From the NCBI RefSeq assembly GCF_000519205.1, contig NZ_JAFB01000046.1, forward strand, positions 1-64,000: a stretch of DNA of 64,000 nucleotides, read 5' to 3'. The notes under the pieces were generated by a model that was not told where the DNA came from, searched no databases, and saw only the letters and a program-made list of their open reading frames with translations. The DNA comes from Amycolatopsis taiwanensis DSM 45107. GTDB taxonomy: Bacteria > Actinomycetota > Actinomycetes > Mycobacteriales > Pseudonocardiaceae. Both the position numbers and the translations under genes were made by a program. Shown here in pieces: positions 44,501 through 52,288 of this stretch; positions within the stretch are counted from its first letter, which is position 1, and each line of letters opens with the position of its first letter.

Positions 44501-44746
44501 AGTACGAAGAACGTTACCCGAGAAAGTATGCTCACGCTGGAAGGCAGCGAATTCGCCCACCGATTGCTCGAAGAGCTACGGGTACGCGACCTCGGCACGC
44601 TGCACTTATGTGAGCGATGCGGGAAACCATGCGAGGTCAGGCGCGCGAGCGGCCGGTCAACCGCGTGGTCGTGGTACTGCACGGCCTGCCGGAAACATGA
44701 GCCGGTGCCCGAACCGTCCCAACACTCCGCTGGCGGCCCGACATAA
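41528..44746 (+). CDS. SF1 helicase fused to a phospholipase-D-type nuclease (Mokosh type II / MkoC-like)
   Basis: 1072 residues from GTG 41528. SF1 (Upf1-like, COG1112) helicase motifs in order: Walker A 'LVWGPPGAGKTRVLARAIED' near residue 175, a coiled-coil insertion at about 250-545, Walker B 'DVVLVDEAGAAVLAEVLLAL' near 570, motif III 'LFGDFLQLPP' near 600, motif V 'VGTVHAFQGREFPTVVFDLV' near 762, motif VI 'VGITRAQHRLYLI' near 808. A single PLD HKD motif follows, 'HHEHRKIVVIDEEVVLFGSL' near 970. The C-terminus is a zinc ribbon: 'CERCGKPCEV' ... 'WYCTACRKH'. A one-protein helicase-PLD fusion is the layout described for the Mokosh type II antiphage protein MkoC. RNA or DNA is the expected substrate. 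IS debris flanks it. Confidence 0.85.
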   Translation: MSLAEWKSEAISAVEHWLTLQPGPSAQQRWKPIGSAKEGNEPGWLLLDKRGDPVKLDTLNDLCFAGNGGPDVDTAYPIETFRQVDGVLLLKEPAALPKRSRTVWSRSMSVRLLTEKLISGLRESGNAHIADAFATDRLAPHPMRGIPAPPGLVGAQADAYRACLSEGVRLVWGPPGAGKTRVLARAIEDLVNGSKRVLLVSTANVAVDNALHAVVKAMRPKRGAAIRVGPAQLAEVANNPDVHLQQLAAAASNEVDRELRTIERQLAELDGLDTEIATLSEQVGDFAPTTYRAALERIENGREFDKLALLIRDAEALWEAADRKATAKRAAAQQAQNEWNRIAGAREALNNAQELTAQLNRLVVQHKSKQAEVTAAELRLTAADGWLATRKAKRARDKAAEELHAFEQLAAVRHRQLSELIGAHRASAQPITGDYVAKVDTDLGKARKAVDQADQSEAAALSRLRELRDLRQARQDRGLPTDVDHEYVRQARSADLPGKFERLERVRGQQRNAASQRGKLEEAHRLLVNRSRKLRRDAEKLLVEEAGLVATTLARSRMHPALAKADFDVVLVDEAGAAVLAEVLLALCRATKTAVLFGDFLQLPPVQDRNLANSTHEQLRRWVLPNPFTHAGIRTPNDALQHPGCVTLLHQFRFGPGLRQLANDVIYEVLRDASDLPGVPARQDTEIVFVDTSSLGEMGEVRRPGGKRGWWPAGLVLSRALAEHHLPEDNEVGIVTPYTLQRDATLAGLRDRGLVAGVSVGTVHAFQGREFPTVVFDLVEDGNGWVAKSRRDAGTWEDDGVRLFGVGITRAQHRLYLIADLGAVQRAAHGPLAALTAARRRGRVRLWSAAALLGMEEPLPQFVDNAFTEVSEMLRQLVTASDISDEKTFYIELEGRLRSATRQVWMWSPWISTRAKQVVPLIAGTVARGVDVRVFIRPDEDRNMAKGWAQDELPALHASGATVIRSHHEHRKIVVIDEEVVLFGSLNALSSSTKNVTRESMLTLEGSEFAHRLLEELRVRDLGTLHLCERCGKPCEVRRASGRSTAWSWYCTACRKHEPVPEPSQHSAGGPT

Positions 44747-45174
44747 CGTCGGGTAGCACAGTATCGAGGTAAAGATGGGGAATTAGATCTATCGGAGACC
44801 CGACACCGACCAAGGGCGTGAGCCGAAGCATAAATGTATGTAACAACCAGATGACCAACGTTGGAGGCATCGACGATGACGTGGCGACCAAGTTTGTAGA
44901 GCTTTCGCACGACTGCCTCGATCTCATCGAACTGCTTCGCCTGGACCATACCCGCTGCCTTCAGTTCGAACAGCGGCTGAAGGGTCCCGTGCTCCACGTC
45001 ATCAACGGCGTTAATCGCCATGAATTCGCCTTGCTTCGCGCGGAGCGCGACCAACGTGCGGAACTCCCCCGGTGCGACCACAGCCCTCCAGTTACTGATT
45101 GCAACATGCTGGTTACAGATTTTCTGGAGGGGAAGATTGCTGTGCTTGCAGGTCAGCGGTTTAGGTATGCGGCT
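44747..45174. other. Interval after the helicase, with a doubtful minus-strand reading frame
   Basis: A minus-strand frame from about 45081 reads 'MAINAVDDVEHGTLQPLFEL', 'KAAGMVQAKQFDEIEAVVRK', 'LYKLGRHVIVDASNVGHLVV', which has natural protein character, but it runs on into the antisense of the helicase gene without a stop until 44194. Either it is a gene remnant cut by the arrival of the helicase gene or a chance frame. I do not recognise it. Confidence 0.35.
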
Positions 45175-46587
45175 TCAGATCGAATCGTCCCGTTGGCGGA
45201 GGAGGCGCATGGCGAGCACGGTTCCATCCTGGTGAACCGACACCGGGCCGCCCCACGGGCCGTCCCAGGACTTGCTGGGCCAAGCGGAGCGGCGCTCGTA
45301 GATCTCGCGGCGGTACTGCTCCACTTGTCCTTCAGCCAAAAGGTCGAACAGGTCCTTCTCTACGCCGGAGAAGGCCTCAACGCGGGTCCCGTTCAGCCGG
45401 AAGACGTGGTCGGTGCCCGTGAAACAAGTGCCGAGGATGGTGTGGGCGGCATCCTGCACGCTATCGACGGCCGCGTGCGCGAAGCCGGTGAAGTGCTTCT
45501 TCCCTTGACGCTCGGTCAAGTACTGAGCGGTCGCTCCGCCGTCGCCGGCGAAGGCCGTCACTCCAGCGGCAGCCGTGCGCGCGAGCACCTTTGCAAACCA
45601 GCCATACAGCTCCGGCGTGACGTGAAAGCCGGGAACCGAGGCAGGGGTGTCGTTGCCCTCGGCGGGCAGTTGGATTTGCGGGAAGTGGTTCTCGTCCTTG
45701 AGCTCGACGTCCAGACCACCACCCTCGGCGTAGGTCCGGCCCAGCCAGCCACCACTTCCTTCGGCGCGAAGGGCGTGCACGGTGACATAGCCTTCCAGGG
45801 GCAGCTCGGTGCTGAAGATCAGCGCAGGGGTCTCGTTCCAGGTCCCGATGTGCACCCCTTCCACGTGAGCCGATGCCGAGGCGAGTTGGGTGTGGGAATA
45901 CGTGGCGTTGCTGGCGTTGCTGTGGTTGCCCTTGCAGGCAATCGGAAGTGCCAGGGAAGGCTCTCCCGGCTTCCACAGCTCGGCAAAGAACTGCGGGCGG
46001 TAGCCGTAGCTATTTCGTGGGCCCTTATCTCTGCTGGTCAGAGCCCAGCCGGCGCGCAACGCCGTGTCCGCGGGCACGATCGAGACGACCCGGTCCGGAT
46101 GGCGCCGCGCCAGAACCCGCCGGGCCAGCGCCAGCGCGAAGCCAATGCCGAGCTCGCTCGACTGGAGGGCCTTGTAGTGGTCAGCCGTCACCTTGCCCTC
46201 AGCGGACAGCTTCATGAAGGAACCGGCGTCGCCGGTCAGCGCCTGACTGTACTTCAGCGCGCCCCAGTGCTCGGCGAATCCGCGCGCGGCTCCTCTTCTC
46301 GACAACGCGATGGCTCGGCCGAGTACATGCAGCACGTCCCACGGCGTCAGCTGAACAGATCGCTCTCCCCACCCGGGCCCGGGTATGGGCTGGAGTCCGG
46401 GCTTCCGCCGTAGGACGTAGTCCTCGTCCTTCGATTTTTTCTCCTCGGCCTGCTTCTTACGCTTCTCGTTGTCCGCCGCTGCCGCGGCGTCGGCCACCGC
46501 GCCAACCAGCCCGGAATCCGAGCGAAGCGAGATGTTCGAGCATTGGGCGAGCTCCTCCAGCACCTTTTCTGCCGGCTTCAGCACCAT
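45175..46587 (-). CDS. Hypothetical 470-residue protein in the defence-type island
   Basis: 470 residues. Residues 30-60 are an Ala/Lys/Glu-rich charged helix ('NEKRKKQAEEKKSKDEDYVL'). A conserved-looking core follows: 'AIALSRRGAARGFAEHWGAL', 'RRHPDRVVSIVPADTALRAG', 'YRPQFFAELWKPGEPSLALP', 'IACKGNHSNASNATYSHTQL', 'EGVHIGTWNETPALIFSTEL'. The last three segments carry acidic residues followed by a Cys-Lys-Gly, loosely like the D...(E/x)xK end of a restriction-endonuclease fold, but this is not a confident match. It ends at the opposite side of the Mokosh-like gene and next to a broken vsr. No family recognised. Confidence 0.6.
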   Translation of the reverse strand: MVLKPAEKVLEELAQCSNISLRSDSGLVGAVADAAAAADNEKRKKQAEEKKSKDEDYVLRRKPGLQPIPGPGWGERSVQLTPWDVLHVLGRAIALSRRGAARGFAEHWGALKYSQALTGDAGSFMKLSAEGKVTADHYKALQSSELGIGFALALARRVLARRHPDRVVSIVPADTALRAGWALTSRDKGPRNSYGYRPQFFAELWKPGEPSLALPIACKGNHSNASNATYSHTQLASASAHVEGVHIGTWNETPALIFSTELPLEGYVTVHALRAEGSGGWLGRTYAEGGGLDVELKDENHFPQIQLPAEGNDTPASVPGFHVTPELYGWFAKVLARTAAAGVTAFAGDGGATAQYLTERQGKKHFTGFAHAAVDSVQDAAHTILGTCFTGTDHVFRLNGTRVEAFSGVEKDLFDLLAEGQVEQYRREIYERRSAWPSKSWDGPWGGPVSVHQDGTVLAMRLLRQRDDSI

Positions 46588-46850
46588 TCCCCCTACGGGC
46601 CCACTACGCGGACTGCATTCGGTACTTCGTGATCGACACCGACGTACAACGTTACGTTTTCAATCACACGCGCGCTTCCGCGAAACGAGTGATGTGGGTC
46701 GAGGATCTCGGTTAGTCCACGGTGATGTGGCGCAGGCCGGCCCGTGCGACGGGGCGTTGAGGTTCAGGCGGTCTTGTGAGAGCTCCTTCCACCAGCCGTT
46801 TTCCACCTCCGTCGGTATCGACAGGTCCAAGATCATAAAGGGGACGCGAG

Positions 46851-47179
46851 TTGAAGTTCCTCGTGGACTCCTCGCCGCCGGACACGAACAGGCGTCAACG
46901 TGACGATGTCCTGCTTCGAAGGGCGCGGATCGCCGTGTTCATGGATGGCTGCTACTGGCACTTGTGCCCGGAGCACGCCGACCTGCCGAGGAGTAACCAC
47001 GAGTGGTGGCGGCGCAAGTTGGAGGGCATCGTGCGGAGGGATCGGGGATACCGATCTTGAGCTGACGACGGCCGGCTGGCTCGTCGTTCGGGTGTGGGAG
47101 CACGAAGATCCCGAAGAGGCAGCCGACCGCATCGGTCGCGCAAATGGCCCGCGTTCGCAAGGGCTACCGGTCAAGTTGA
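46851..47179 (+). pseudogene. vsr: Very-short-patch-repair endonuclease, two frameshifts and N-terminal loss
   Basis: Frame 1 (46851-47057) reads 'RRQRDDVLLRRARIAVFMDG' and 'CYWHLCPEHADLPRSN', 'WWRRKLEGIVRRDRG'. After a +1 shift near 47055, frame 2 reads 'LTTAGWLVVRVWEHEDPEEA', A-D-R-I. After another shift near 47141, frame 3 reads 'MARVRKGYRSS' and stops at 47179. Together this is the Vsr core with the catalytic Asp and the CxWH, WW..KL and RVWEHE motifs. About 60 N-terminal residues are missing. Vsr nicks T:G mismatches created by deamination of m5C and usually accompanies a cytosine methylase or restriction module. None is intact here. Confidence 0.82.
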
Positions 47180-48132
47180 TGGCGCTGTGGTTATTGCGGC
47201 AGGCGAAGGTGGGTCGTGAGACACGTACGGCCGAGACGACCAGCGGGGAGGTGCGTATCCGAAAGGGATTTGCACCCCCACGGGTAAAGGCGCAGGCCAG
47301 AGAACTGAAGTGTTGGGTGGTCGACTACTTCCGCACCAAAAACCCAGGTCAAGGGGTTGGTCCGGGGCAGGCTCTGTGTCCGAGGACCGAGCTGAACCAA
47401 ATCCCCAACCTCGTACACGGCACCGACCTGCGCCTTCCGTGACGTGATGCGCTTTGGCACCTGGATCGACACTTCGCCGATGGCGGGCCGTGACGGCCGG
47501 TTCAGGATGTCCAGCGCTTCGCTGACTTCCGCTCTGCCGCCAGTGAGTTACTGCAAAACCCGGACCAACACTCCCCTATTCCGAGTGGCCAGTGACCTCA
47601 TAGGAGCCTGATCGCAGCATGTCCCATCACAGTCCTGTCCGCCCACCCGGCTGCGTCGCGACGGGAAGGACACGCAGTCAGTGCCAGGCGTCCGTTACAG
47701 ACGGCTTTACCCGAGGTACGAGCGGTACCTCGCGGCGAACGAGCGGCTGCCCGGTTCCGCCTGGCTGGCCGTCTCTTGCCAGCCACTGAAGCGCCTCATA
47801 CGCTCTAGCTCGGATCACGGATTCCGTTCAGACCAACGACCGGACCAATAAGACAGAACAACGACTCCGCCAGGCTGAAAGCGGACACGGTGTCAAGCCG
47901 AGGAATGCCGCGGCGGCCAGCAATCCTCGAGCGAAAACCCGCTATGTCCCGGTCCAGGATGTCCACTCGCAGGTAACGTGGCGACGCAGCCCGGGCGAGC
48001 GAAAGGCTGTTGTGCCTGGCCGTCGCCGGTGCTCCCGTGTTCTGCGGCTTCCCCGAGGATTCGTCGCTTTCGACAGGTACCGGCCGGCTGAGGTAGCCCC
48101 TTCCCACGAACGGCAGAGAGGAGGTGAGAGCT
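47180..48132. other. Gene-poor 950 bp between the defence-type island and the pqq genes
   Basis: No gene I can support. A minus-strand frame at 47472-47191 begins 'MSIQVPKRITSRKAQVGAVY', EVGDLVQLGPR, which could be the N-terminus of a lost gene converging on vsr, but it has no good ribosome-binding site and decays after 35 residues. The right-hand part should contain the pqqA promoter; AGGAGG precedes pqqA by 8 bp. Confidence 0.4.
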
Positions 48133-48237
48133 ATGGAGTCTGTTGCCGCTCCCTCCCCGATGTGGGAGGCCCCGGAGTTCGACGAGGTCGCGGTCGCGCC
48201 TGAAGTGACGATGTACCTCGGCAGTCTGGAGGATTAG
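48133..48237 (+). CDS. pqqA: PQQ precursor peptide PqqA
   Basis: 34 residues, too short for usual gene finders: starts MESVAAPSPMWEAPEFDEV and ends with 'PEVTMYLGSLED'. The E-x3-Y pair in EVTMY provides the glutamate and tyrosine that PqqE crosslinks and from which the whole PQQ cofactor is cut. The start has AGGAGG 8 bp upstream. It is 75 bp ahead of pqqC in the same direction and is the ribosomal substrate of the pathway. Confidence 0.93.
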   Translation: MESVAAPSPMWEAPEFDEVAVAPEVTMYLGSLED

Positions 48238-48312
48238 CGAGTTGGCGGGGGCGCAGGACCGAGATTCGGCGCCCCGCCGGCCTTCGTCAATCGAGGTCTG
48301 AGAGGTGCGATT

Positions 48313-49005
48313 ATGACCGCCGCAATCCCGGCGACGGACGGCTTGATCGATACGCTGCGCTCGCACGCACGGCAGTACCACGACCATCATCCTTTCCACG
48401 TCGCGATGAACGCGGGACGGCTCAGTGCGCGGCAGATTCGGGGCTGGGTGGCGAACCGCTTCTACTACCAGCAGAACATCCCCCGAAAGGACGCCGCGAT
48501 CCTGGCCAACTGTCCTGACCGTGCGGTACGGCGCCGGTGGATCCAGCGCATCATCGACCACGACGGCACCGCCGGCGGTGAGGGCGGCATCGAAGCGTGG
48601 CTGCGCCTGAGCGAGGCGGTCGGCCTGACCCGCGAGGAAGTGGAAGACGGCCGGCATGTGGTGCCCGGGGTACGGTTCGCCGTCGATGCCTATGTGACTT
48701 TCGCACGGACCCGGCCGTGGGTCGAAGCGGTGGCCTCGTCGCTGACCGAGCTCTTCGCGCCGGACCTGATGGCCGAGCGGCTCGCCGCGTTCGAGCGGTA
48801 CTACACCTGGATCGACCGCGGCGGACTGGCGTACTTCCGTGCCCGGCTGCAGCAGGCGCCCCGTGACTCCGAACACGCCCTTCAGGTGGTGACCGAGCAC
48901 TGTCGGTCCGCCGAGGACCAGGCCCGGGCGGTTGCGGCGCTGTCGTTCAAATGCGACGTGCTGTGGAGCATGATGGACGCGATCGATCGAGCCTACGTGG
49001 AGTGA
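48313..49005 (+). CDS. pqqC: Pyrroloquinoline-quinone synthase PqqC
   Basis: 230 residues, cofactorless oxidase that performs the last step, ring closure and eight-electron oxidation of AHQQ to PQQ. Family blocks: '[20 protein letters not shown]' , '[20 protein letters not shown]', '[20 protein letters not shown]', '[20 protein letters not shown]' and the terminal '[19 protein letters not shown]'. The active-site His and Tyr/Arg positions appear intact. It overlaps nothing but ends 2 bp before pqqD. Confidence 0.95.
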   Translation: MTAAIPATDGLIDTLRSHARQYHDHHPFHVAMNAGRLSARQIRGWVANRFYYQQNIPRKDAAILANCPDRAVRRRWIQRIIDHDGTAGGEGGIEAWLRLSEAVGLTREEVEDGRHVVPGVRFAVDAYVTFARTRPWVEAVASSLTELFAPDLMAERLAAFERYYTWIDRGGLAYFRARLQQAPRDSEHALQVVTEHCRSAEDQARAVAALSFKCDVLWSMMDAIDRAYVE

Positions 49006-49007
49006 CG

Positions 49008-49298
49008 ATGGGGACGGCGATCACCGCGGTCGACGCAACCAGCCGGCCCAAGCTCAGCAGGCATGTGCGATTCCGGTTCGACCGCACGCGCGACCGGCAC
49101 GTGCTGTTGGGGCCGGAGACCGTCGTGGTGCTCAACGGGACAGGGGCGGACATCGTCGGCTTGTGCGACGGTGCTCGTACGGCGGCCGAGATCGTCGCCG
49201 AACTACGTGGTCGCTACCACCAGGTCGTCGACGAGGATGTGCTGCGGTTCCTGGCGCGTCTGGCCGCTCGACGCTGTCTGGAGCTCAGTAATGGATAG
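49008..49298 (+). CDS. pqqD: PqqA-binding chaperone PqqD
   Basis: 96 residues from ATG 49008. The PqqD fold is seen as 'RPKLSRHVRFRFDRTRDRHV', 'LLGPETVVVLNGTGADIVGL' and 'AEIVAELRGRYHQVVDEDVL'. It binds the PqqA peptide and presents it to the radical SAM enzyme PqqE. It starts 2 bp after pqqC and overlaps pqqE by 8 bp, so the three are translationally coupled. Confidence 0.93.
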   Translation: MGTAITAVDATSRPKLSRHVRFRFDRTRDRHVLLGPETVVVLNGTGADIVGLCDGARTAAEIVAELRGRYHQVVDEDVLRFLARLAARRCLELSNG

Positions 49299-50373
49299 CC
49301 CCTTCGGCTTCGTGGCGGAGCTCACCTACCGGTGTCCGCTCGCCTGCGCCTACTGCTCCAACCCGGTCAACCTGTCCGACTACACGGATGAGCTGAATAC
49401 GGCTCAATGGCGGCGGGTGCTGGCCGAAGCCCACGAACTCGGTGTCCTGCAATGCCATCTGTCCGGGGGCGAACCCCTTCTCCGCCGCGACCTCGCTGAC
49501 CTCGTGGCGAGTGCGAACGACCTTGGCCTCTACACGAATCTTGTCACCAGCGCGATTGGCCTGTCCCGGCCCCGGGCGGAACAGTTGCGTGCCGCCGGCC
49601 TCGATCACGTCCAGATCAGCATCCAAGCCCACGAGGCCGCGTTATCTGACCAGATCGCGGGTACGCCGTCGTTCCAGCGGAAGATCGAGGCGGCTCGGAT
49701 CGTGAAAGAGCTGGGTTGGCCGCTCACCCTGAACGTCGTACTGCACCGGCGGAACATCGACCGCATCGCCGAGGTTGTGCGTTGTGCCGAGCTGCTGGGT
49801 GCCGACCGCCTCGAGTTGGCCAACACCCAGTACTACGGCTGGGCCTGGCGCAATCGCGCCGCGTTGCTGCCGAACAGGGCGCAATTGGAACGTGCCGAGG
49901 AGGTGGTACGCGCCACCCGCGCCCGCCTGGCCGGCAGGATGGACGTCCTCTACGTACTTCCCGACTATTACAGCCAATACCCGAAGCCCTGTATGGGCGG
50001 TTGGGGAAAGCGTCAGCTCATCGTGACGCCCAACGGCGATGTCCTGCCCTGCCTCGCCGCCCACTCACTCGGGCTTCCCCGCGCGAGCGTGCACGAGGAG
50101 TCGCTGGCGTCGATCTGGGCCGGCTCACCGGTGTTCCAACGTTTTCGAGGGAACGGCTGGATGCCGGATCTCTGCCGGAACTGTGACCGCCGCGACATCG
50201 ACTTCGGCGGCTGCCGGTGCCAGGCATTCCAGCTCACCGGCGACGCGTCCCGCGCGGATCCGGTCTGCCACCTCTCGCCGGACCACCATATCGTCACCGA
50301 CGCCGTGCGGGCGGCCAACGAGACAACGTGTGCCGGCGAAGCCCTACTGGATCTTCGGCCGCACCGGGGTTAA
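49291..50373 (+). CDS. pqqE: Radical SAM PqqA peptide cyclase PqqE
   Basis: 360 residues. Radical SAM cluster Cys in 'AELTYRCPLACAYCSNP' (C15, C19, C22, a CxxxCxxC). Then 'LGVLQCHLSGGEPLLRRDLA' with the GGE motif, 'AAGLDHVQISIQAHE'. The SPASM domain auxiliary-cluster ligands are in 'KPCMGGWGKRQL', 'GDVLPCLAA' and 'LCRNCDRRDIDFGGCRC'. It forms the Glu-Tyr carbon-carbon bond in PqqA. It overlaps pqqD. No pqqB or pqqF follows in the window; these must be elsewhere or replaced. Confidence 0.95.
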   Translation: MDSPFGFVAELTYRCPLACAYCSNPVNLSDYTDELNTAQWRRVLAEAHELGVLQCHLSGGEPLLRRDLADLVASANDLGLYTNLVTSAIGLSRPRAEQLRAAGLDHVQISIQAHEAALSDQIAGTPSFQRKIEAARIVKELGWPLTLNVVLHRRNIDRIAEVVRCAELLGADRLELANTQYYGWAWRNRAALLPNRAQLERAEEVVRATRARLAGRMDVLYVLPDYYSQYPKPCMGGWGKRQLIVTPNGDVLPCLAAHSLGLPRASVHEESLASIWAGSPVFQRFRGNGWMPDLCRNCDRRDIDFGGCRCQAFQLTGDASRADPVCHLSPDHHIVTDAVRAANETTCAGEALLDLRPHRG

Positions 50374-50454
50374 GGTCACGCACCTTCGTCGAAAAGCCGT
50401 TCCGGACCGCATCAACGGTTCGCGGGAGTGGCGCTGCCGCTGGTGCACATCGTG

Positions 50455-50488
50455 AGTGGTTGGCCGGGTTCCAACCCGGCCAACCACT
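50455..50488. terminator. Perfect 16-bp bidirectional terminator
   Basis: AGTGGTTGGCCGGGTT (50455-50470) and its exact complement AACCCGGCCAACCACT (50473-50488) flank a 2-nt apex. It sits between the convergent stops of pqqE (50373) and the PQQ dehydrogenase (50511). Confidence 0.9.
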
Positions 50489-50510
50489 GAACACGGACTT
50501 TGAACGCACT

Positions 50511-52196
50511 CTAGTCCGGGAGGGCGAAGACGATCAGCGCGCTCCCGTGGCCGGCCCCGAGCATGCCGGGGAGGAATCCCTCGATCCAGCCGCCCCAGCC
50601 GACCGGCACGGCGATGTACTGCTTGCCATCGACCTGGTAGGTAATCGGGCTGCTGTGGTGACCGCTTCCGCACTGGAACTTCCAGAGATGCTCCCCGGTG
50701 CGGGCGTCGAGCGCGTTGAACTCCCCGGACGGCTCACCGGCGAACACCAGGTCGCCGCCCGTGGCCAGCACCGACGCGCACATCGGCAGGTCGGCGCGCC
50801 ACCGCCACTTCTCCTCGCCATTGGCATCGAATGCGCTGATGCATCCGGTCATGTCGTCGGCATCGACCTGAACGCCCGCGCCCCAGTACGGAATGCTTTC
50901 CTTGAATTCACGGCGCCTCCGGGTGGCGGTGGCGCCGGTATCCTGCACCGGCACGTAGAACAGCTCGGTCGCCGGGCTGTACGCGGCGTGTGTCCATTCC
51001 TTGGCGCCGGCCGGCCCCGGGTAGAAGTGGACCGGTTCTCCCTCCTTGTCGGGATACTTCCTGGGTGTCACCTTGCCGTCCCTCGTGATCGCACCCCAGT
51101 CGATCCGGTCCACGAACGGGGTGACCTGCACCAGCTCGCCGTTCGTGCGATCCACGACGAAGAAGTAGCCGTTCTTGTCGAAGTGCCCGAGCAACTTGCG
51201 GCCGTCCGACTCGAACAGAATGCACTCCGAAATGCTGTCGTAGTCCCAGACGTCGTGCGGTGTGCACTGGTAGTGCCAGCGAATCCGGCCGGTGTCGACG
51301 TCCACCGCGACGATGCTGTCGGTGAAGAGATTGTCGCCCTCGCGGACTCCTCCGTCGAAGTCGGGCGCCGGGTTGCCGGTGCCCACGTACAGCAGGTTGG
51401 TCTCCGGGTCGAAGGTGCCGGTGAGCCATGGGTTCGCACCACCCCGCGCCCAGGCGTCGCCGTCGGCGGGCCAGGTCTCGGAGCCGGGCTCCCCCGGCTT
51501 GGGCACCATGTAGCAGCGCCAGACGTGCTCTCCGGAGTCGATTTCGAACGCGTCCAGGTGACCACGCACGCCGAACTCTCCGCCGGCGCTCCCGACGATG
51601 ACCAGGTTCTTGATGACCAGCGGGGCTTGCGTAGCGCTCTCCCCGGCCCGGACATCTCCGGTGGTCTTGTCCCACACGCGCTTGCCGGTGGTGGCGTCGA
51701 GCGCGAGCAGGTGGGCGTTCGCGGTGACCATGAAGACCTTGCCCTTGGCCACGGCGACGCCACGGTTCACGTTTCCGCAGCACAACGACACGTCGTAGGG
51801 AACCGCGTGCTTGTACCGCCAGAATTCCTGACCGTTGGTCGCGTCGAGTGCCCAGAGCCAGCCGTCCCACCCGGAGACGTACATGACCCCGTCGACGACG
51901 ATCGGGGTGGCCTCGAACGCGTACGTCGACGCGCCCGCGATCATGCCGCTGGTACCGGCCTGGAACATCCAAGCGGGCCCGATGCGCTTGACGTTCTCTG
52001 TATTGATCTGGTCCAGCGGGCTGTACCGGTGACCGTTGTAGGTGCCGTAGTAGGTGAGCCAGTTCTGCGGTTCCGATCGGGCATCGAGAATCCGCTCGTA
52101 GGTGACGTTCGACACCACCGCCGGCGCTGTCCCGACCTTGCGGCTCAGTGTTCCCTGGTCGATGGCCTCGCCGGCATCGACGTATTCGACGGTCAT
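50511..52196 (-). CDS. PQQ-dependent alcohol dehydrogenase (XoxF/ExaF-like), no signal peptide
   Basis: 561 residues, eight-bladed propeller of the quinoprotein type. Vicinal Cys pair 'DVSLCCGNVNRG' (139-140) above PQQ; metal ligands Glu207 in 'SAGGEFGVRG' and Asn275 in 'VGTGNPAPDF'; catalytic Asp318 in 'HDVWDYDSISE' followed by Asp320, the extra acidic residue that marks lanthanide-dependent enzymes. W-motifs such as 'GKRVWDKTTGDVR' are present. It has no heme c domain. The N-terminus 'MTVEYVDAGEAIDQGTLSRK' is not a Sec or Tat signal, and a stop lies 8 codons upstream, so export is unexplained. Convergent with pqqE; downstream of the cupredoxin-like gene. Confidence 0.93.
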   Translation of the reverse strand: MTVEYVDAGEAIDQGTLSRKVGTAPAVVSNVTYERILDARSEPQNWLTYYGTYNGHRYSPLDQINTENVKRIGPAWMFQAGTSGMIAGASTYAFEATPIVVDGVMYVSGWDGWLWALDATNGQEFWRYKHAVPYDVSLCCGNVNRGVAVAKGKVFMVTANAHLLALDATTGKRVWDKTTGDVRAGESATQAPLVIKNLVIVGSAGGEFGVRGHLDAFEIDSGEHVWRCYMVPKPGEPGSETWPADGDAWARGGANPWLTGTFDPETNLLYVGTGNPAPDFDGGVREGDNLFTDSIVAVDVDTGRIRWHYQCTPHDVWDYDSISECILFESDGRKLLGHFDKNGYFFVVDRTNGELVQVTPFVDRIDWGAITRDGKVTPRKYPDKEGEPVHFYPGPAGAKEWTHAAYSPATELFYVPVQDTGATATRRRREFKESIPYWGAGVQVDADDMTGCISAFDANGEEKWRWRADLPMCASVLATGGDLVFAGEPSGEFNALDARTGEHLWKFQCGSGHHSSPITYQVDGKQYIAVPVGWGGWIEGFLPGMLGAGHGSALIVFALPD

Positions 52197-52288
52197 TGAC
52201 TGCTCCCTTCTGATGTCTCACACGCCGACGGGCTCGAACCGCGCTCAGTACCTCTGATCACTTCAAACGCGGCGCCAGTCGCGCGAGT

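Noticed and set aside
47191-47472. 93-residue minus-strand frame converging on vsr
   Set aside because: Only the first 35 residues look protein-like, no good ribosome-binding site; mentioned in the intergenic entry only.
52196-52230. Hidden signal peptide upstream of the PQQ dehydrogenase
   Set aside because: An in-frame TGA lies 8 codons before the ATG, so no longer start is available in this sequence.
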